Assembly: GCF_030272615.1 (NCBI RefSeq)
Contig: NC_081415.1
Span: forward strand, 104,791,796 to 104,855,795
Origin: Cryptomeria japonica
Lineage: Eukaryota > Streptophyta > Pinopsida > Cupressales > Cupressaceae
Length of the DNA stretch: 64,000 bases
Direction of reading: 5' to 3'
The notes under the pieces are model-generated. The model was not told where the DNA came from. It did no database searches and saw only the letters and a program-made list of their open reading frames with translations. Position 1 is the first letter of the stretch, and every line of letters begins with the position of its first letter. The position numbers and the translations under genes are program-made. Below, one piece after another: positions 10,399 through 22,831 of the stretch.

Positions 10399-11961
10399 TG
10401 TAAGGAAAGCATAGTGCGGAAATTCCTTCCTAATGTCAATTAACAGGGAAGATCATGCAAGAATGCAGTTTAAAACTTTTACAGAACGTTAAGAATAACA
10501 TAGACAAACAGATAAAATCAACACAAAGACAAAACACCAAGAATTCCGTGGGAAAACCTTTTCGGGAAAAAAACCCACCACCAACAGGTGAACACTTTAT
10601 TTCCAGTAAATGAATTTACAATAAAGTTTCAACCTACAACTACTGGAATTCATTCTCAGATTTTCATGAACTGGACACTACAATCGACATACGATAATCA
10701 GTTACGCCATAGTTATCCAATGGCTTCATATATCATATTGTCGACAGTTCATTTGAGCAACTACACCAATGGTTTGAAGTCTAACTATTTGTGTCAATCT
10801 ACATTCATGAGAAACACAATATCCCACATGCACCAGGAAGTCAGGTCGGTTCGTATTCATATACATCGACAATACCATCTTCAATGTCCAAGTGTTTATC
10901 TTTTGGACTATGGTTCGAGCGCACATGTGTAGTCAGTCTCTACTCCATCGGCCATTAGAAAGACCACAAAAGCATTTCTCCAATCTCCCGATGAACCACT
11001 GACTCCACTAATGTGGCTCCAAATAGATTGGCTCCATCAGCTTATCGAGATAGCCTTCAACAGGTAGACCCAATCTCACGATGATACCATAGCGACTTGA
11101 TCGGGCCATCGACATAGCTTCCATCTTGTCAACCCAATCACCGATATTAACCCGATCGTCAAAGGAAACCTCATCCGGTATTGGTGTAACAAACAACCAG
11201 TTCTCCTGATCTTTGATGATACCCCAATCACCGAAGGTAATTCCATCGGGTCATCGACAAGACAACCAAACAGCTATCGTGATCATCTGATCTTCCTTGA
11301 TCTGCTCGATCTCTCTTTTGCCACGATGTTACTCCCTAGTTCACCACCTAATCCACCTGAGCATGGCCTCATCCGCCACTAGACTGATTCCATTTTCTCT
11401 TTCTGCGCTCCACCACATGGCACCCCTTGATTGGGTCCAGAGTCCCTACCCTGCCACCTTAGCACGACCTCACTAACCGCCCAGAATGAATCTCTTCTTT
11501 GTCGCTGGGTTGCGATGGATATTCTAACGAGTAGTTTCCCATTGCGACCTAGTGACCACCATTGGATCAACCTTGATCTGCTTGATCGTTATCTCACCTG
11601 AGCTGCTCTCTTGTCGGGCCCCACCACTTGGTTGCCAAGTCGTGATGGATAACGTTTGTGTATCTTGCCATAGCGGTATAGTGACATTCATTGATCCACC
11701 TTCAACCTGCATGGTCTTTAACTCACTTCTTTTTGCAAGTGCTTGGTCGCCAAGCCATGGGGAATAACTTTTGATCATCTTCCCATCGCGTTATAGTGAC
11801 AGCCATTGGATCATCTCAGACTTTCTCACCCGATAGTTGATCACAAGAAGAGGGTTCCATCAGCCGATTGGCAAGAGTCACACCGACAGTTGTTCCATCG
11901 GGATAGGTTACTCCGATCAGTCTGAACACAAGTCAAGTTAATTCGAGGCACATTTCCAACA
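10399..11961 (-). repeat. copia 1 3' LTR
   Basis: Begins TGTAAGGAAAGC and ends TTCCAACA in plus orientation, so it has TG...CA ends. It is homologous along its length to 16142-17685. Internal partial repeats around 11480-11830 contain variants of gaccaccattggatcaacc and of ccaagccatggggaataac. Confidence 0.93.
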
Positions 11962-11977
11962 AACTCCCACTTCACGA
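11962..11977 (-). promoter_or_regulatory. copia 1 polypurine tract
   Basis: On the minus strand the sequence before the 3' LTR reads gaagtgggagtt, directly followed by TGTTGG. This purine-rich run primes plus-strand synthesis in LTR retrotransposons. Confidence 0.75.
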
Positions 11978-12012
11978 GGAATTCACTGGACTGATTACCA
12001 TTCCAAACGTTA

Positions 12013-12414
12013 CTAAGAAACATGGGTATCAAGATCCATAGAATTAGAACACCACCTAAACTTGTGAGTGCTCACAGGTTTCGTCAAGACATCTCCAAAA
12101 TTTTCCAAAGTATCTACCTTGTTAAGAATAACTTTTCCATCTTCCACCATGTCACAAACAAAGTGATACTGAACATCAATATGATTCAATATGGCATGGA
12201 AAGTAGGGTTCTTCGCCAAACATATGGCACTCTGACTATCACTCCAAATTTCAACCTGCCCTTTATCAAAACCAATATCTGAACTCAAATGCCTAACCCA
12301 GACAACTTCTTTACAAGCATGTGTGGCCACCATGTATTCTACCTTTGTAGTGGACAAAGCGACTACAGATTGTCGCTTGCTCATCCAACTAATTGCTCCA
12401 CCATTCATGACCAA
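12013..12414 (-). pseudogene. copia 1 RNase H
   Basis: C-terminal domain of copia pol. It reads ISWMSKRQSVVALSTTKVEY, where copia normally has ALSTTEAEY, so the catalytic Glu is Val or shifted. VEIWSDSQSAICLAKNP has the catalytic Asp, and DVLTKPVSTHKF is the typical copia end. It is separated from reverse transcriptase (12457) by a stop and a short disrupted stretch. It ends about 50 bases before the LTR. Confidence 0.88.
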
Positions 12415-12456
12415 AACATACCCACTGGTGGAGCTTCTGCTGTCTATGTCTCCTGC

Positions 12457-13961
12457 CTAATCAAAATCCACAAAACCACATACACTAAGAGTTTTATTTG
12501 AATCATTGAGATGACCATGATAGCACAAAGCAAAATCAAAAGTTCCCTTCAGATATCTAAACACCCTCTTTACAACATCCCAATGTGGCCTTCCTAGATT
12601 TGACATAAACCTGCTAAGTACTCCCACTGGTTGGGCAATGTCTAGTCTTGTACAGACCATAGCATACATCAAACTGCCAATAGCACTTGCATAAGGTACA
12701 CTTTTCATGTCTTCTATCTCTTTTGGAGATTTTGGACTGTCAAGCACATACAGCTTAGTTCCCTGCAAGATGGGAACAACCCGTGATTTACAGTCAAACA
12801 TATGAAACCTATCAAGAACATTGGTTATATACTTTCTTTGGTTGAGCCAAAGTTTCTTCTTAGATCTATTCCTTTTGATCTCCATTCCCAGAATGTAATT
12901 TGTTGCTCCTAAGGCCTTCATTTCAAATTTCATAGATAACTGAGATTTTAAATCTGAGATCATACCTTTTGTATTTCCTATGAACAACATGTCGTCTACA
13001 TACAAAGCTATGATGAGAATCCTATCACCTTTAGTTTTGTAGTAAACAAAATGTTCAGTTTTTATCTCACAAATCCCAAGGACAAAAAAAATGTATCATA
13101 CTTTTGATACCACATTCTGGGAGACTGTTTCAAACCATACACAGACTTGTTGAGTCTGCATACCAAATATTCTTTACCTTTTTCCACAAAGTGCTCAGGA
13201 TGAGACATATAAATCTCTTCTTCAAGATTACCATGAAGAAATGTTGTCTTCACATCCATCTGCTCAATCTCCCAATCATATGCTGCTGCAAGTGAGAAGA
13301 GAAATCGGATAGATGTCAGCTTAGCCATAGGACAAAAGATCTCTCCATAGTCAATACCTTCCTTTTGAGAATACCCCTTTGCAACCAATCTTGCTTTGTA
13401 CTTGTCAATGCTGCCATCTAGACCATGCTTCTTTTTGAATACCCACTTGCAGCCTATAGGATTTCTGCCTTTAGGCAATAGCACCAAATCCCAAGTTCCA
13501 TTTTTATCCAATGATGACATTTCATCATTCATGGCTTCCAACCAAGAATCTGAATCAGGCATCTTAATAGCTTCTTTGATAGTCCTAGGCTCATCAGTAT
13601 CTACAAGTAAAGCATAAGCACAATTAACATTCAACATAGAGTGACTGTACTTATTAGGTGTATACCTATCAGGTTGCCGCCTCTCTTGAGTAGATATTCT
13701 CAACTCTGGTGTTGAGGCTTCTTGAGGTTCAACAAGAGCCTCATCATCATGTTCTTCTTCAAAACTACTCAAACTGCTTGAACTCTCCTCATCTTCAGGT
13801 ATCTCTAGAGATTCTTCCTTAGTTGGAGGAATTTCAACCTTAGCTTCTCCTTTCTTTCCTATGTTGTGATTTAGTGACATAGGTTTCAGCTCATGAAAAA
13901 TCACACTTCTTCTATACATAACCTTACTAGTCACTGGATTCCAAAGTTTGTATCCTTTCAC
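12457..13961 (-). pseudogene. copia 1 reverse transcriptase
   Basis: The first frame, 13961 to 13062, has the acidic linker (EDEESSSSLSSFEEE) and then the fingers and palm: WLEAMNDEMSSLDKNGTWDL, GCKWVFKKKHGLDGSIDKYK, EQMDVKTTFLHGNLEEEIYM with the first catalytic Asp, and VYGLKQSPRMWYQKYD. A frameshift of about 55 bases follows. The second frame, 13005 to 12457, starts with the catalytic YVDD (12991-13002) and has the copia signatures YILGMEIKRN and GSLMYAMVCTRLDIA. The lesion sits just before the active site, so no full enzyme can be made. Confidence 0.92.
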
Positions 13962-15210
13962 ACCAACTCCATAGCCAATGAAGATACATTTTCACAGCTT
14001 TGATATCCAGCTTAGATCTATTAATATCAGGCACATGAGCATATGCCTCTTCACCAAAAACATGAAGGCATCTTAAAGAAGGTTTCTTACTAGACCATGC
14101 TTCTATAGGTGTTTTGTCAACCAATGTTGAAGTAGGAGAGCGATTTAGCAGGTAACATGTTGTAGCAACTGCTTCAGCCCAAAAATTTTGTTCCAACCTA
14201 GCCCCACTCAACATGCTTCTTGATTTCTCCATTAAAGACCGATTCAACCTTTCAGCAACTCCATTTTGTTGTGGAGTGTAAGGTATGGTCTTATGTGTCT
14301 TAATTCCATGATGAACACAGTATTTGTCAAAATTTGCACTACAGTATTCACCACCATTGTCTATTCTTAAACATTTAATCCTTCTCCCAATCCGATTTTC
14401 AACAAGGTTCTTAAACTCCTTAAACCAACTGAACACTTCGGATTTACTTTTAAGAAAGTACACAAATACCCTTCTCGAATAATCATCTACAAAAGATACA
14501 TAATACTTAGACTTAGACAAAGAAGGAACCTCTACTAGACCAAACACATCAGAGTGAACATAATCCAAAATGTCAGAAGATTTATGAGAACTGGAATAAA
14601 ATTGAACATGATTATGTTTTCTATATATGCAGTGTCCGTAGAAATCAAACTCAAAACTACAATCATCCAAACCTTCAACCAAATTCTTATTCTTCAAGGC
14701 TTTTAAACCTTTTTCACCTATGTGGACTAACCTATTATGCCAAAGCATTGTTTTCTCAGCAGGAAGTTTAGCTTCCAAAGAATTAGCATTATGAATCATT
14801 AAAGTTGTCTTAATAGACTTTTCAGAGGTTACATTACAACATATAGGTTCAACATTTAACTTATACAATGTACCAATGTGATCACCCTTTTCCAAAACAA
14901 TGGAACCTCTAGTCATCTTGTAACCACTAGATAGATATGTAACTTTTACTCCATCATCATTAAGTTTACTTACAGAGAGAAGGTTTCCTGCCAGACCTCG
15001 TATATGAAGAACTCCATTGATCCCCTTCACTCTACCATCTGGGAATTGAATTTTAATTCTGCCTCTCCTTACAATCTCCAACGTATAATCACTAGCCAAG
15101 TATACCTTTCCACTAGCATGCGGTTCATACTTCAAGAAACACTCCTTGTGGGAGGTCATGTGAAAAGATGCACCAAAATCTACTATCCAGGTGTCATCTG
15201 AGGTAGGCAC
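13927..15210 (-). pseudogene. copia 1 protease C-part, GAG-pre-integrase and integrase
   Basis: Long open frame of 427 codons. It starts in the protease, where WIVDFGASFHMT replaces the catalytic Asp-Ser-Gly with Asp-Phe-Gly. The pre-integrase zinc domain follows (LWHNRLVHIGEKGLKAL; the usual His-Cys pair is partly kept). The integrase core has DYVHSDVFG, KCLRIDNGGEY and PQQNGVAERLNRSLMEKSR, giving the D, D and E residues. The frame ends by frameshift near 13960, where it overlaps the next domain (HVFGEEAYAHVP, then KLDIKAVK). Confidence 0.92.
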
Positions 15211-16023
15211 TACCAGGGCTGCTACAAATACATATGCATCACTCTGAGAAGATTCAGTGTCAGAATACTTCTTCTTCTTCTCCTCCTCCTTGCAATCCTT
15301 TTGGATATGCCCTTTTTTCCCTCAGTTCCAGCACTTCACCTTTGACTTCTTGCCTGGAGATTTTGATCTCTCTTGAGACTTGGACCTGGACTTCTTTCCT
15401 TTCTTCTTGTCTTTGTCCTTCAATCTACCTCGAATAGAGAGTGCATCTTTTTTTGTCTCAGAAGACTTCTTTCTCATTTATTCTGATAAAAGAGTATTAA
15501 CCACAATATCCATTTTGAACTGGGTTGTAGTACTATCGATAGCCATCACTAAGTGATCCCAAGAGTCAAGCAATGAACATAACAGTAGCATGCAACGTTC
15601 TTCTTCCTGAATGGTCACACCAATAGAAGTTAACTATGCAAGAACCATGTTGAATGCATTCAAGTGGTCTGCCAATGGTGTTCCTACATCCATCTTCAAA
15701 GAGTAAAACTTCTTCCTCAAGAAAAGTTTATTCACCAAGGATTTGCCTTAATAAATATCTCCCAACTTATTCCAGAGAAGATGTGTAGTTTTCTCCTCAT
15801 GGATGTTTAACAAAATAGAATCAGCAAGTCATAGCCTGATTAGACCCCTTGCCTTGCAGTCGGCTAATTCCCAATCATCTTGCTTCACGCCTATAGGTTT
15901 CTACCCAGACATAGGAATCCAAAGGTCTCGGTTGACCAACAAGTCTTCCATCTTGAGTTTCCATAGTTCAAAATTGGAACCATGAAATTTTTCCATGTCT
16001 ATGTGCCTTGAGGTGCTCGCCAT
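15211..16023 (-). pseudogene. gag: copia 1 gag
   Basis: The start ATG is the complement of 16021-16023. The protein opens FHGSNFELWKLKMEDLLV, the standard UBN2/copia gag fold. Several stops follow (for example after LWIPMSG). A basic stretch rich in Lys and Ser precedes the zinc knuckle at about 15305-15335. The knuckle reads C-W-N-stop-G-K-K-G-H-x4-C, so the second Cys codon has become TGA. It connects to the protease through a Lys/Glu-rich linker. Confidence 0.85.
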
Positions 16024-16127
16024 CTTAACCTGTAAAACAAACAAGTAGACACTCTACAAGACTCCCACTAAAATAGAACTGACACAAAAAACCAACCCTT
16101 CCCAACAAGGATAACAAAACGGGCCAA

Positions 16128-16139
16128 GCTCTGATACCA
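16128..16139 (-). promoter_or_regulatory. copia 1 primer-binding site (initiator tRNA-Met type)
   Basis: On the minus strand this reads TGGTATCAGAGC, the common plant copia primer-binding site complementary to the 3' end of initiator tRNA-Met. It lies two bases from the 5' LTR, as expected. Confidence 0.92.
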
Positions 16140-16141
16140 CT

Positions 16142-17685
16142 TGTAAGGAAAGCATAGTGCGGAAATGCCTTCCTAATGTCAATTAACAGGGAAGATCATG
16201 CAAGAATGTAGTTTAAAACATTTACATAACATTAAGAATAACATAGACAAACAAATAGAATCAACACAAAGACAAAACACCAAGAATTACGTGGGAAAAC
16301 CCTTTCGGGAAAAAACCCACCACCAACAGTTGAACACTTTATTTCGAGTAAATGAATTTACAATAAAGTTTCAGTTTGCAACTACTGGTATCCATTCTCA
16401 GATTCTCATGAACTGGACACTACAATTGGCATACGATAATTAGTTACACCATAGTTATCCAATGACTTCATATATCAGATTGTCGACAGTTCATCTGAGC
16501 AACTGCACCAACAGTTTGAAGTCTAACCATCTACGTCGGTCTGCATTCATGAGAAACACAATATCCCACATGCACCAGGAAGTAGAGTCGGTTTGTATTC
16601 ATATATACTGACAAGACCATCTTCAATGTTCAAGTATTTATCTTTTGGACTCCAGTTCGAGCGCACACCCGTAGTCAGTTTCTACTCCATCAGCCATCAA
16701 AAATACCACAAAAGCATTGCTCTAATCTCTCGATGAATCAATGACTCCACCACTACGGCTCCAAAGAGATCGGCTACATTGGCTTATCGGGATAGCCTTC
16801 AATAGGTAGACCCAATCTCTCGATGACACCATAATGACTCGATTAGGCCATCAGCATAGCTTCCATTTTGTCAACCCAATCACCGATATCAACCCAATCA
16901 CCGAAGGTGACCTCATCGAGTATCGATATAGAAAACAACCAATTCTCCCGATCACCGAAGGCAATTCCATCGAGTCATCAGCAAGATAACCAAACAGCTA
17001 TCTCAATCATCCAATCTTCCTTGATCTGCTTGATCTCTCTTTTGCCATGGTGTTACTCCCTTTTTCACCACCTGATCCACCTGAGCATGGCCTCATCTAC
17101 CACTGGACCGATTCCCTTTTCTCTTTCTACACTCCACCACGTGGCACCCCCTGATTGGCTTTGGAATCCCTACCCTGCCACCCTAGCACGACCTCACTAA
17201 TCGCTTGGAATAAAGCTCTTCTTTGTCATTGGGTCACGATGGATATTCTAATGAGCAGTTTCCCATCATGACCTAGCGACCACCGTTGGATCAACCTTGA
17301 TCTGCTTGATCGTTATCTCACCTGAGCTTCTCTCTTATCGAGCCCCACCACTTGGTCACCAAGCCACGATGGCTAACATTCGTGCATCTCGCCATAGCAG
17401 TATAGCAATAGTCATTGATCCACCTTCAACCTACATGGACTTTAACTCGCTTCTTTTTGCACGTGCTTTGTCGCCAAGCCACGGGGAATAACTTTCGATC
17501 ATCTTCCCATCGCGGTATAGTGACAGTCGTTGGATCATCTCAAACTTGCTCACCTGATAGCTAATCACAAGAAGAGGGTTCCATCGGCCCATCGACAAGA
17601 GTCATGTCGATAGTTGTTCCATCAAGATAGGTTACTCCGATTAGTTTCAACACAATTCAAGTTAATTTGAGGCACATTTCCAACA
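16142..17685 (-). repeat. copia 1 5' LTR
   Basis: TG...CA bounded, homologous to 10399-11961, next to the primer-binding site and followed on its outer side by the target duplication ATGGC. It includes a G-box-like cacgtgg near 17138 and repeated ccatcg/cgatgg motifs. Confidence 0.93.
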
Positions 17686-17689
17686 ATGG

Positions 17690-19041
17690 CAACATAGGAA
17701 AATCAAGAGCGTTACAAATTCTTGGTGGAATAATTATTTTACCCTGCCCATAATTGTCCTAATTCCCAAATAATATGTCACCTTGTTGGGCATGATTCCT
17801 CCCGCTATGGGCAAATTTATACATACCTAAAAGATAACACCCTCCCTCCTGACTTGTCAAAGAACCAAAAGCAAAATTTCGCCAATCTTCCCATTATAAT
17901 CTTGTCACAGATATCCTTTTTAAACGAGGTCTGGACGATACTTTATTAAGATGCCTCGAGCAAGAAGAATATAAGAAGGCCTTAAATGAAGTCCATAACA
18001 AAATTTGTGGCACTCATTCAAGTGGTCTTACCCTTTTGAAAAAACTCATATGCTTAGGCTATTATTGGCCAACTATGGAACAAGATTCTTTTCAGATAGC
18101 TAAAACATGCAAACAATGTCAGATCCATGGAAATTTAATTCATGCACCAGCACAAGAGCTTCATACTTTGGCAACCTCTTGGTCTTTCTGCCAATGGGGT
18201 CTTGATCTAGTAGGAAAGATAAATCCTCTTTCATCCAATGGTCACAAATTCATTCTTGCAGCTATAGAATATTTTACAAAATGGATTGAGGCAAAATCTC
18301 TCACAAATGTCATAGGAAAACAAATTGCAACATTTCACTTGAACTACATCATATGTCGCTATGGCATACCCATGACCATTATCATTGATAATGGGCAACC
18401 ATTCAAGAATCAAGATGTACAAGAGCTTTGTGAGAAATTTAAAATCCAACATAGATTCTCCACACCCTACTAACCACAAGGGAATGGACAATCAGAAGCA
18501 TCAAACAAAACAATTTTGAAAATCCTCAAAAAGACAGTGAATGATGTTGGCAGAGATTGGCATATTCATGCTCTATGGGCCTATCGTACCAGTATCTGAA
18601 CATGAACAGGAGCCACACCTTTCTCTCTTGTCTATGGATAAAAAATAATACTGCCAATAGAAGTAGAGATACCTTCTCTACGAGTATCATTAAAAGGCCT
18701 TATCTTAGATGAAGAATGGGTATCCAGACTGCAAGAGCTAGAATTAATCCATGAACGATGACAAAATTCCTTTGATCATTTGAAGGTGTATCGAAAAAGA
18801 ATTTGTCGAAGTTATAATCACAAGGTCAAACCAAGAGCATTTCAAGTTGGAAAATTAGTTCTAAAGGAAAATCCACGCAACTAGTTAGATCGAGAAAAGA
18901 AAGGGAAGTTTGAACCAAACTGGTTGGGTCCATTTGTGGTCACAACAACATTTGGGTGAGGAGCCTATCAGCTATCAACACTAGATGGGGATCAACTCGA
19001 GGAACCCATCAATCGCATGCATCTGAAAAAGTTTTATGTCT
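17690..19041 (+). pseudogene. pol: gypsy integrase
   Basis: The host gypsy resumes after copia 1. The N-terminal zinc domain has GTHSSGLTLLKKLICLGYYW and CKQCQIHG. The catalytic core has WGLDLVGK (first Asp near 18204), IIIDNGQPFKNQDV (second Asp near 18387) and, after a TAA at 18471-18473, [10 protein letters not shown] (Glu near 18495). The C-terminal part reads FNHKVKPR-like SYNHKVKPRAFQVGKLVL and KGKFEPNWLGPFVV, ending HLKKFYV and a stop near 19041. There is no chromodomain. Further stops are present, as is a decayed spacer at 17700-17950 linking RNase H to the zinc domain. Confidence 0.9.
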
Positions 19042-19042
19042 A

Positions 19043-19200
19043 ACATCAGAAAAAATCCAAAAAAGGTGAAAAAGTAGAAAAATCCAAAAAAAGTGAAAAA
19101 GTAGAAAAATTCAAAAAAAAGTGAAAAAGCAGAAAAAATCCAAAAAAAAGTGAAACAGCAGAAAAATACAAAAACAACGAAAATGAAAAAAAAATTCAAA
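19043..19200 (+). repeat. A-rich tandem repeat after pol
   Basis: About five units of 26-30 bases of the form gaaaaatccaaaaaaagtg follow directly after the pol stop. The run looks like an open frame on the minus strand (Phe-rich), but that is a by-product of composition. Confidence 0.8.
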
Positions 19201-20946
19201 TATGAGAAAAAGTGCAATAAAAACAGATGGTAGAAACTTGGCAATAGGCGCTATCTATCAACTAGCTCTTCCATCTATTAGTTCATGCATCCTTCCGCTT
19301 GCATTCATCTTCATCAATGTTGTTCATATCCATCATAAAGCCTTTGTATATATGCAGGCATCACAGGTGATTTCTCACCATGGTTTTGATCATTGTGTAT
19401 ACCATAATAAAGTTTCTTTCTAGACTAGGGGCAAAACCCTGAACCTAGCTAGGGGCAAAATTTCATTGGGCTTAATCAAATAGGTAAAACAACAGTTAGG
19501 CAACACTTGTCAAGGGAAAACTATGACACATCCAATATTGAACACAAGATCAAATTATCTACCATCAATTATCAACTATCAGTCTGAGCCTAACAAACAC
19601 ATATCAATGGATGATATCTTTTGACTAATGGTTTTAACACTTTATCAACAATGGTTCAACTATTTTATCTTGATTTTCGCTATCATGATTTATGAATGAC
19701 TCTTGGATGTCTCTGACAAGAGGAACAAGGAAGGGACATGATATTTTCTTGTCTATTGTCTGTAAATTAATCATTAATATGTGCAAATTTGTCTCGGGAC
19801 ATGATCATTGGAGTATCATTGAAGACATTTTGGATTTGCATATAGAAATGGTTAATATTGTCTATTTTTCTGCAAGCAACACTCAAGTCATCTTGGTTCA
19901 ATTATACCTCGATGCTTGTGCTAACTTGCAATATCAAAACCCAGGAAAGTGGTGCTCAGGTCATCATGGTTCAATTATACCATCGATGTTTGCACTCACT
20001 TCCCACATTTTAAAGGCTCAATAATGACCAAAAGCAATGACCACGTGACTGATCTGATCGCAGCATTGCATTTCATTTGCATTTGCATATTTAAAGTAGA
20101 TTGCATTTCATTTTGCATGGGATCACAAGAGCTCATATTTTCCAAGGCCAAATGCTTCAACAGGTGTTATCTCTCTCATTAAGTGATTGAGTACATTGGA
20201 CATTAACAAAAATAATCAATTCATTCATCTTGCAAGATAAGTTAGTTCATTTCATCACATGTAAGCATTGCATAATAAGACATCATTCATATAGATCATT
20301 CAATCATTCATTTAAAATCAATCATTCATGGCATAAATATCAATCATGTAAAGTGGCATCATCATTGCATTGCATTGCATCCATCTCATATCAATGTGCA
20401 TAGATAAAATCATAAAAGCATCATACAAATAGGAAACATTTCATTGCACATGAATCACATGATACATATAGCATCATCTTGCATCATCATATAAGAAGCA
20501 TGCATCCATCATCTAGGGTCCATAATCATATAGCAAATAGAATACATATATAATCTCATAAATAATATGGAGTGAATAGGATCGACTACATATCATATTA
20601 TTAGAAATAATCAAGGTCCAATGTACAATGAAATCACAAAAATGTCAGAGATACATCGCAAAAATATATCACAGGAATCATCAATGTCTCATCAATGGTG
20701 TATACAAAATCAGATCAGTGATCAATCTCTCATATCAATGTCAACTAGGACGATGACCAAAACTTTCTCTAGATGTTGTCGGCCTAAATGAATCTCATGC
20801 TACTCCCCCAAATGCACCAACATCAACACATCTAAATCTTCTTGCAAATGAATATCAAGAAAATGTTACTTCTTTATCAAATCAATCGCTTTGATCAATT
20901 GATCTACTATCCTATCCGCTCACTTTAGATTTCTATCAATCTCTTT
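19201..20946 (+). other. gypsy 3' non-coding spacer
   Basis: There is no convincing gene here. The stretch after pol contains short repeats such as two near copies of caggtcatcatggttcaattatacc-like sequence (about 19885 and 19960) and, from 20230, runs rich in atcat, tcattcat and gcattgcattgcat. It lies between pol and the polypurine tract, so it is the untranslated 3' spacer of the host element. Confidence 0.6.
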
Positions 20947-21210
20947 GAGCACCCATCAGTGATGCTCATTCATCATGAGGTCACACATCTAGTATATTCA
21001 ATCTTTAGTTTACATCATTGACATTCATCAATCATGAAATCAATCAAACTCATCCTATCATATCATTCAATCTTGATTTTACATAATTGATGCTCATCAA
21101 TCATGAAGTAAATCAACCTCATCCTATCATATCATCAAATCTTGAGTTTATATCATTGACCCTCATCGATCATGAGGTCAATCAAACTCTATCAATCATC
21201 AATTCAAGAA
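20947..21210 (+). repeat. 69-bp tandem repeat, about 3.8 copies
   Basis: Units start near 20947, 21006, 21075 and 21144. Each contains a variant of attgatgctcatcaatcatg followed by aggtcaatcaaactcatcc. The copies differ at 10-20 percent of positions by eye. Confidence 0.7.
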
Positions 21211-21511
21211 AAACATCAAAGTAATCAGAGAACTAACACTTTCATCAACCAAAGTTGCAGGAATCAAAAAAATTTATGGAGAAATCAATTTCACAAAAAT
21301 CCAAACAATCTAATCGTTAATTCTCTCAATTGATCTCCCGAGGGGGCATCCTCATATTGCAATTTATCAATGAACGCCTGGGGCATCATATCAAATCATG
21401 TCCGCATCAAATCAAAATTTATCATATCAAGATCAAATCCACATAAAATCATGATAGCAACACCATCAAATCAAGTTTTCTTTGAACCAACACGTCATCA
21501 CATGTCGCTTC
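21211..21511 (+). other. spacer before the polypurine tract
   Basis: This stretch is rich in atcaaa and catcaa motifs, with no open frame of note. It continues the gypsy 3' spacer. Confidence 0.5.
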
Positions 21512-21525
21512 AAAGAGGGGGAAAA
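21512..21525 (+). promoter_or_regulatory. gypsy polypurine tract
   Basis: aaagagggggaaaa directly precedes TGTATACACC, the start of the 3' LTR. Confidence 0.8.
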
Positions 21526-22006
21526 TGTATACACCTGAAAATGATCTGAAAATTAATTAAATATGCAGTTATTTAATTAATAACCCTTCCCAATTAATTG
21601 AATTCGCAAATAATTTGATTAATTTCCCCATTCATCTACTTATAAATAAATCTAAGGATTTATTCATTATAATTCATTTCATATCCTCTTTTCATTAATT
21701 AATTTAAAAATAATTAATCCTCCCCCCATTTTAATCAATTCTTCTAATTCCTAATTAAGATTAACAAACTAAAATTTATTGAGATTAGTTACCCTTTTTC
21801 AATTATTTCAATTTCTAAATTCAAATTAAGCACATGGCTCCTAACTTATAACCACCTAGCCTAACCACCCTCTAACCTAACCCATTCTATCTAATCTTGG
21901 GTTTAACTAACCCTATCTTATCTTGCACATCCTAACCTCTTTTATCCTAACCTCTTATGGGTTGGATATTCTCCCCTTGAGACACATGGAGCTTTTTCCA
22001 CATCTC
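21526..22006 (+). repeat. gypsy 3' LTR, left part
   Basis: It starts TGTATACACCTGAAAATG after the polypurine tract. It is AT-rich with many taattaat runs, then gacacatggagc. It is cut at 22006 by copia 2 and continues at 28217. Confidence 0.75.
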
Positions 22007-22820
22007 TGTAAATGATGTTCAATTTACATTCAATATACAAGTTATATTCTACTTAGTATTATCTTGTTTTATCTATTACTGAATTATCATATGAATCTAA
22101 TTATCTTCTTTTATTTGGTAGGTGAGAGGAGCATTTATAAATTTTGATGTCCATTCTCACACATACCATTTGACATATATAGTGGGCTGGGTACGGTCAA
22201 GTGATGCCTTGACCGGCCATGTCTTTTGGACATGGCTGATCAAGACATCACTTGATCGTGCCCCTTCGCTATAATAGTGCATGGAGTTTATTAACCAACT
22301 GGTATATGTTCAACACCCGATAACTATTGGTGTATGCCAAACAGTGTATGATTATATTTAACACCCTATGACTATCAGTGTTTGCATAATACTAACAGCC
22401 AATAGTTATCGGCATGTGTTTATCCTTAATAGCTAATAACTATTCGATGTATACTTAACAACCGATAACTATCGGTAAACTTTATCATGCCACCCGATAT
22501 AATGGAGCACATATAACCCGATATTAATCGATGTTTGATTAATCATTTATTATTATCAATTATGTTAATCAATACAAATTGGAATGCATGAACATGATTT
22601 AGTAATCGATGAACATAAAAAAATGTAGTATGATTATTAATGTTAAGGATTTGATCGAACAGAATAGGTTATTTATATGCAAATGTAGAATGGCTATCAA
22701 AGAGGAATTAATTGCTTGAAGGTTTCTATGATAATTATCGATATGATAAATGATTGAATGAGAGAATTCATTTATCTCTCATTTAATCATTTATCTTACC
22801 AAAGCTATCATGCATTAACA
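22007..22820 (-). repeat. copia 2 3' LTR
   Basis: Bounded by TGTAAATGATG and GCATTAACA. It contains a cluster of imperfect palindromes of the type accgataactatcggt at about 22310-22540. Confidence 0.93.
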
Positions 22821-22831
22821 CTCCCTCTTAG
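22821..22831 (-). promoter_or_regulatory. copia 2 polypurine tract
   Basis: The minus strand reads ctaagagggag directly before TGTTAATGC, the start of the 3' LTR. Confidence 0.75.

Larger units (their letters stand above)
10399..17685 (-). mobile_element. Ty1/copia retrotransposon 1, complete, minus strand
   Basis: It has two LTRs (10399-11961 and 16142-17685), a primer-binding site, a polypurine tract and all pol domains in copia order: gag, protease, integrase, reverse transcriptase, RNase H. It is flanked by the 5-bp target duplication ATGGC at 10394-10398 and 17686-17690. The LTRs differ at several percent of positions by eye, and every coding domain has at least one lesion, so this is an old insertion. 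It sits in the second RNase H of the gypsy host. Confidence 0.95.

Noticed and set aside
16128-16139. tRNA gene near the LTRs
   Set aside because: The match to initiator tRNA-Met is limited to the primer-binding site; no cloverleaf is present.
18981-19244. Phe-rich minus-strand open frame
   Set aside because: It is the complement of the A-rich tandem repeat after gypsy pol.
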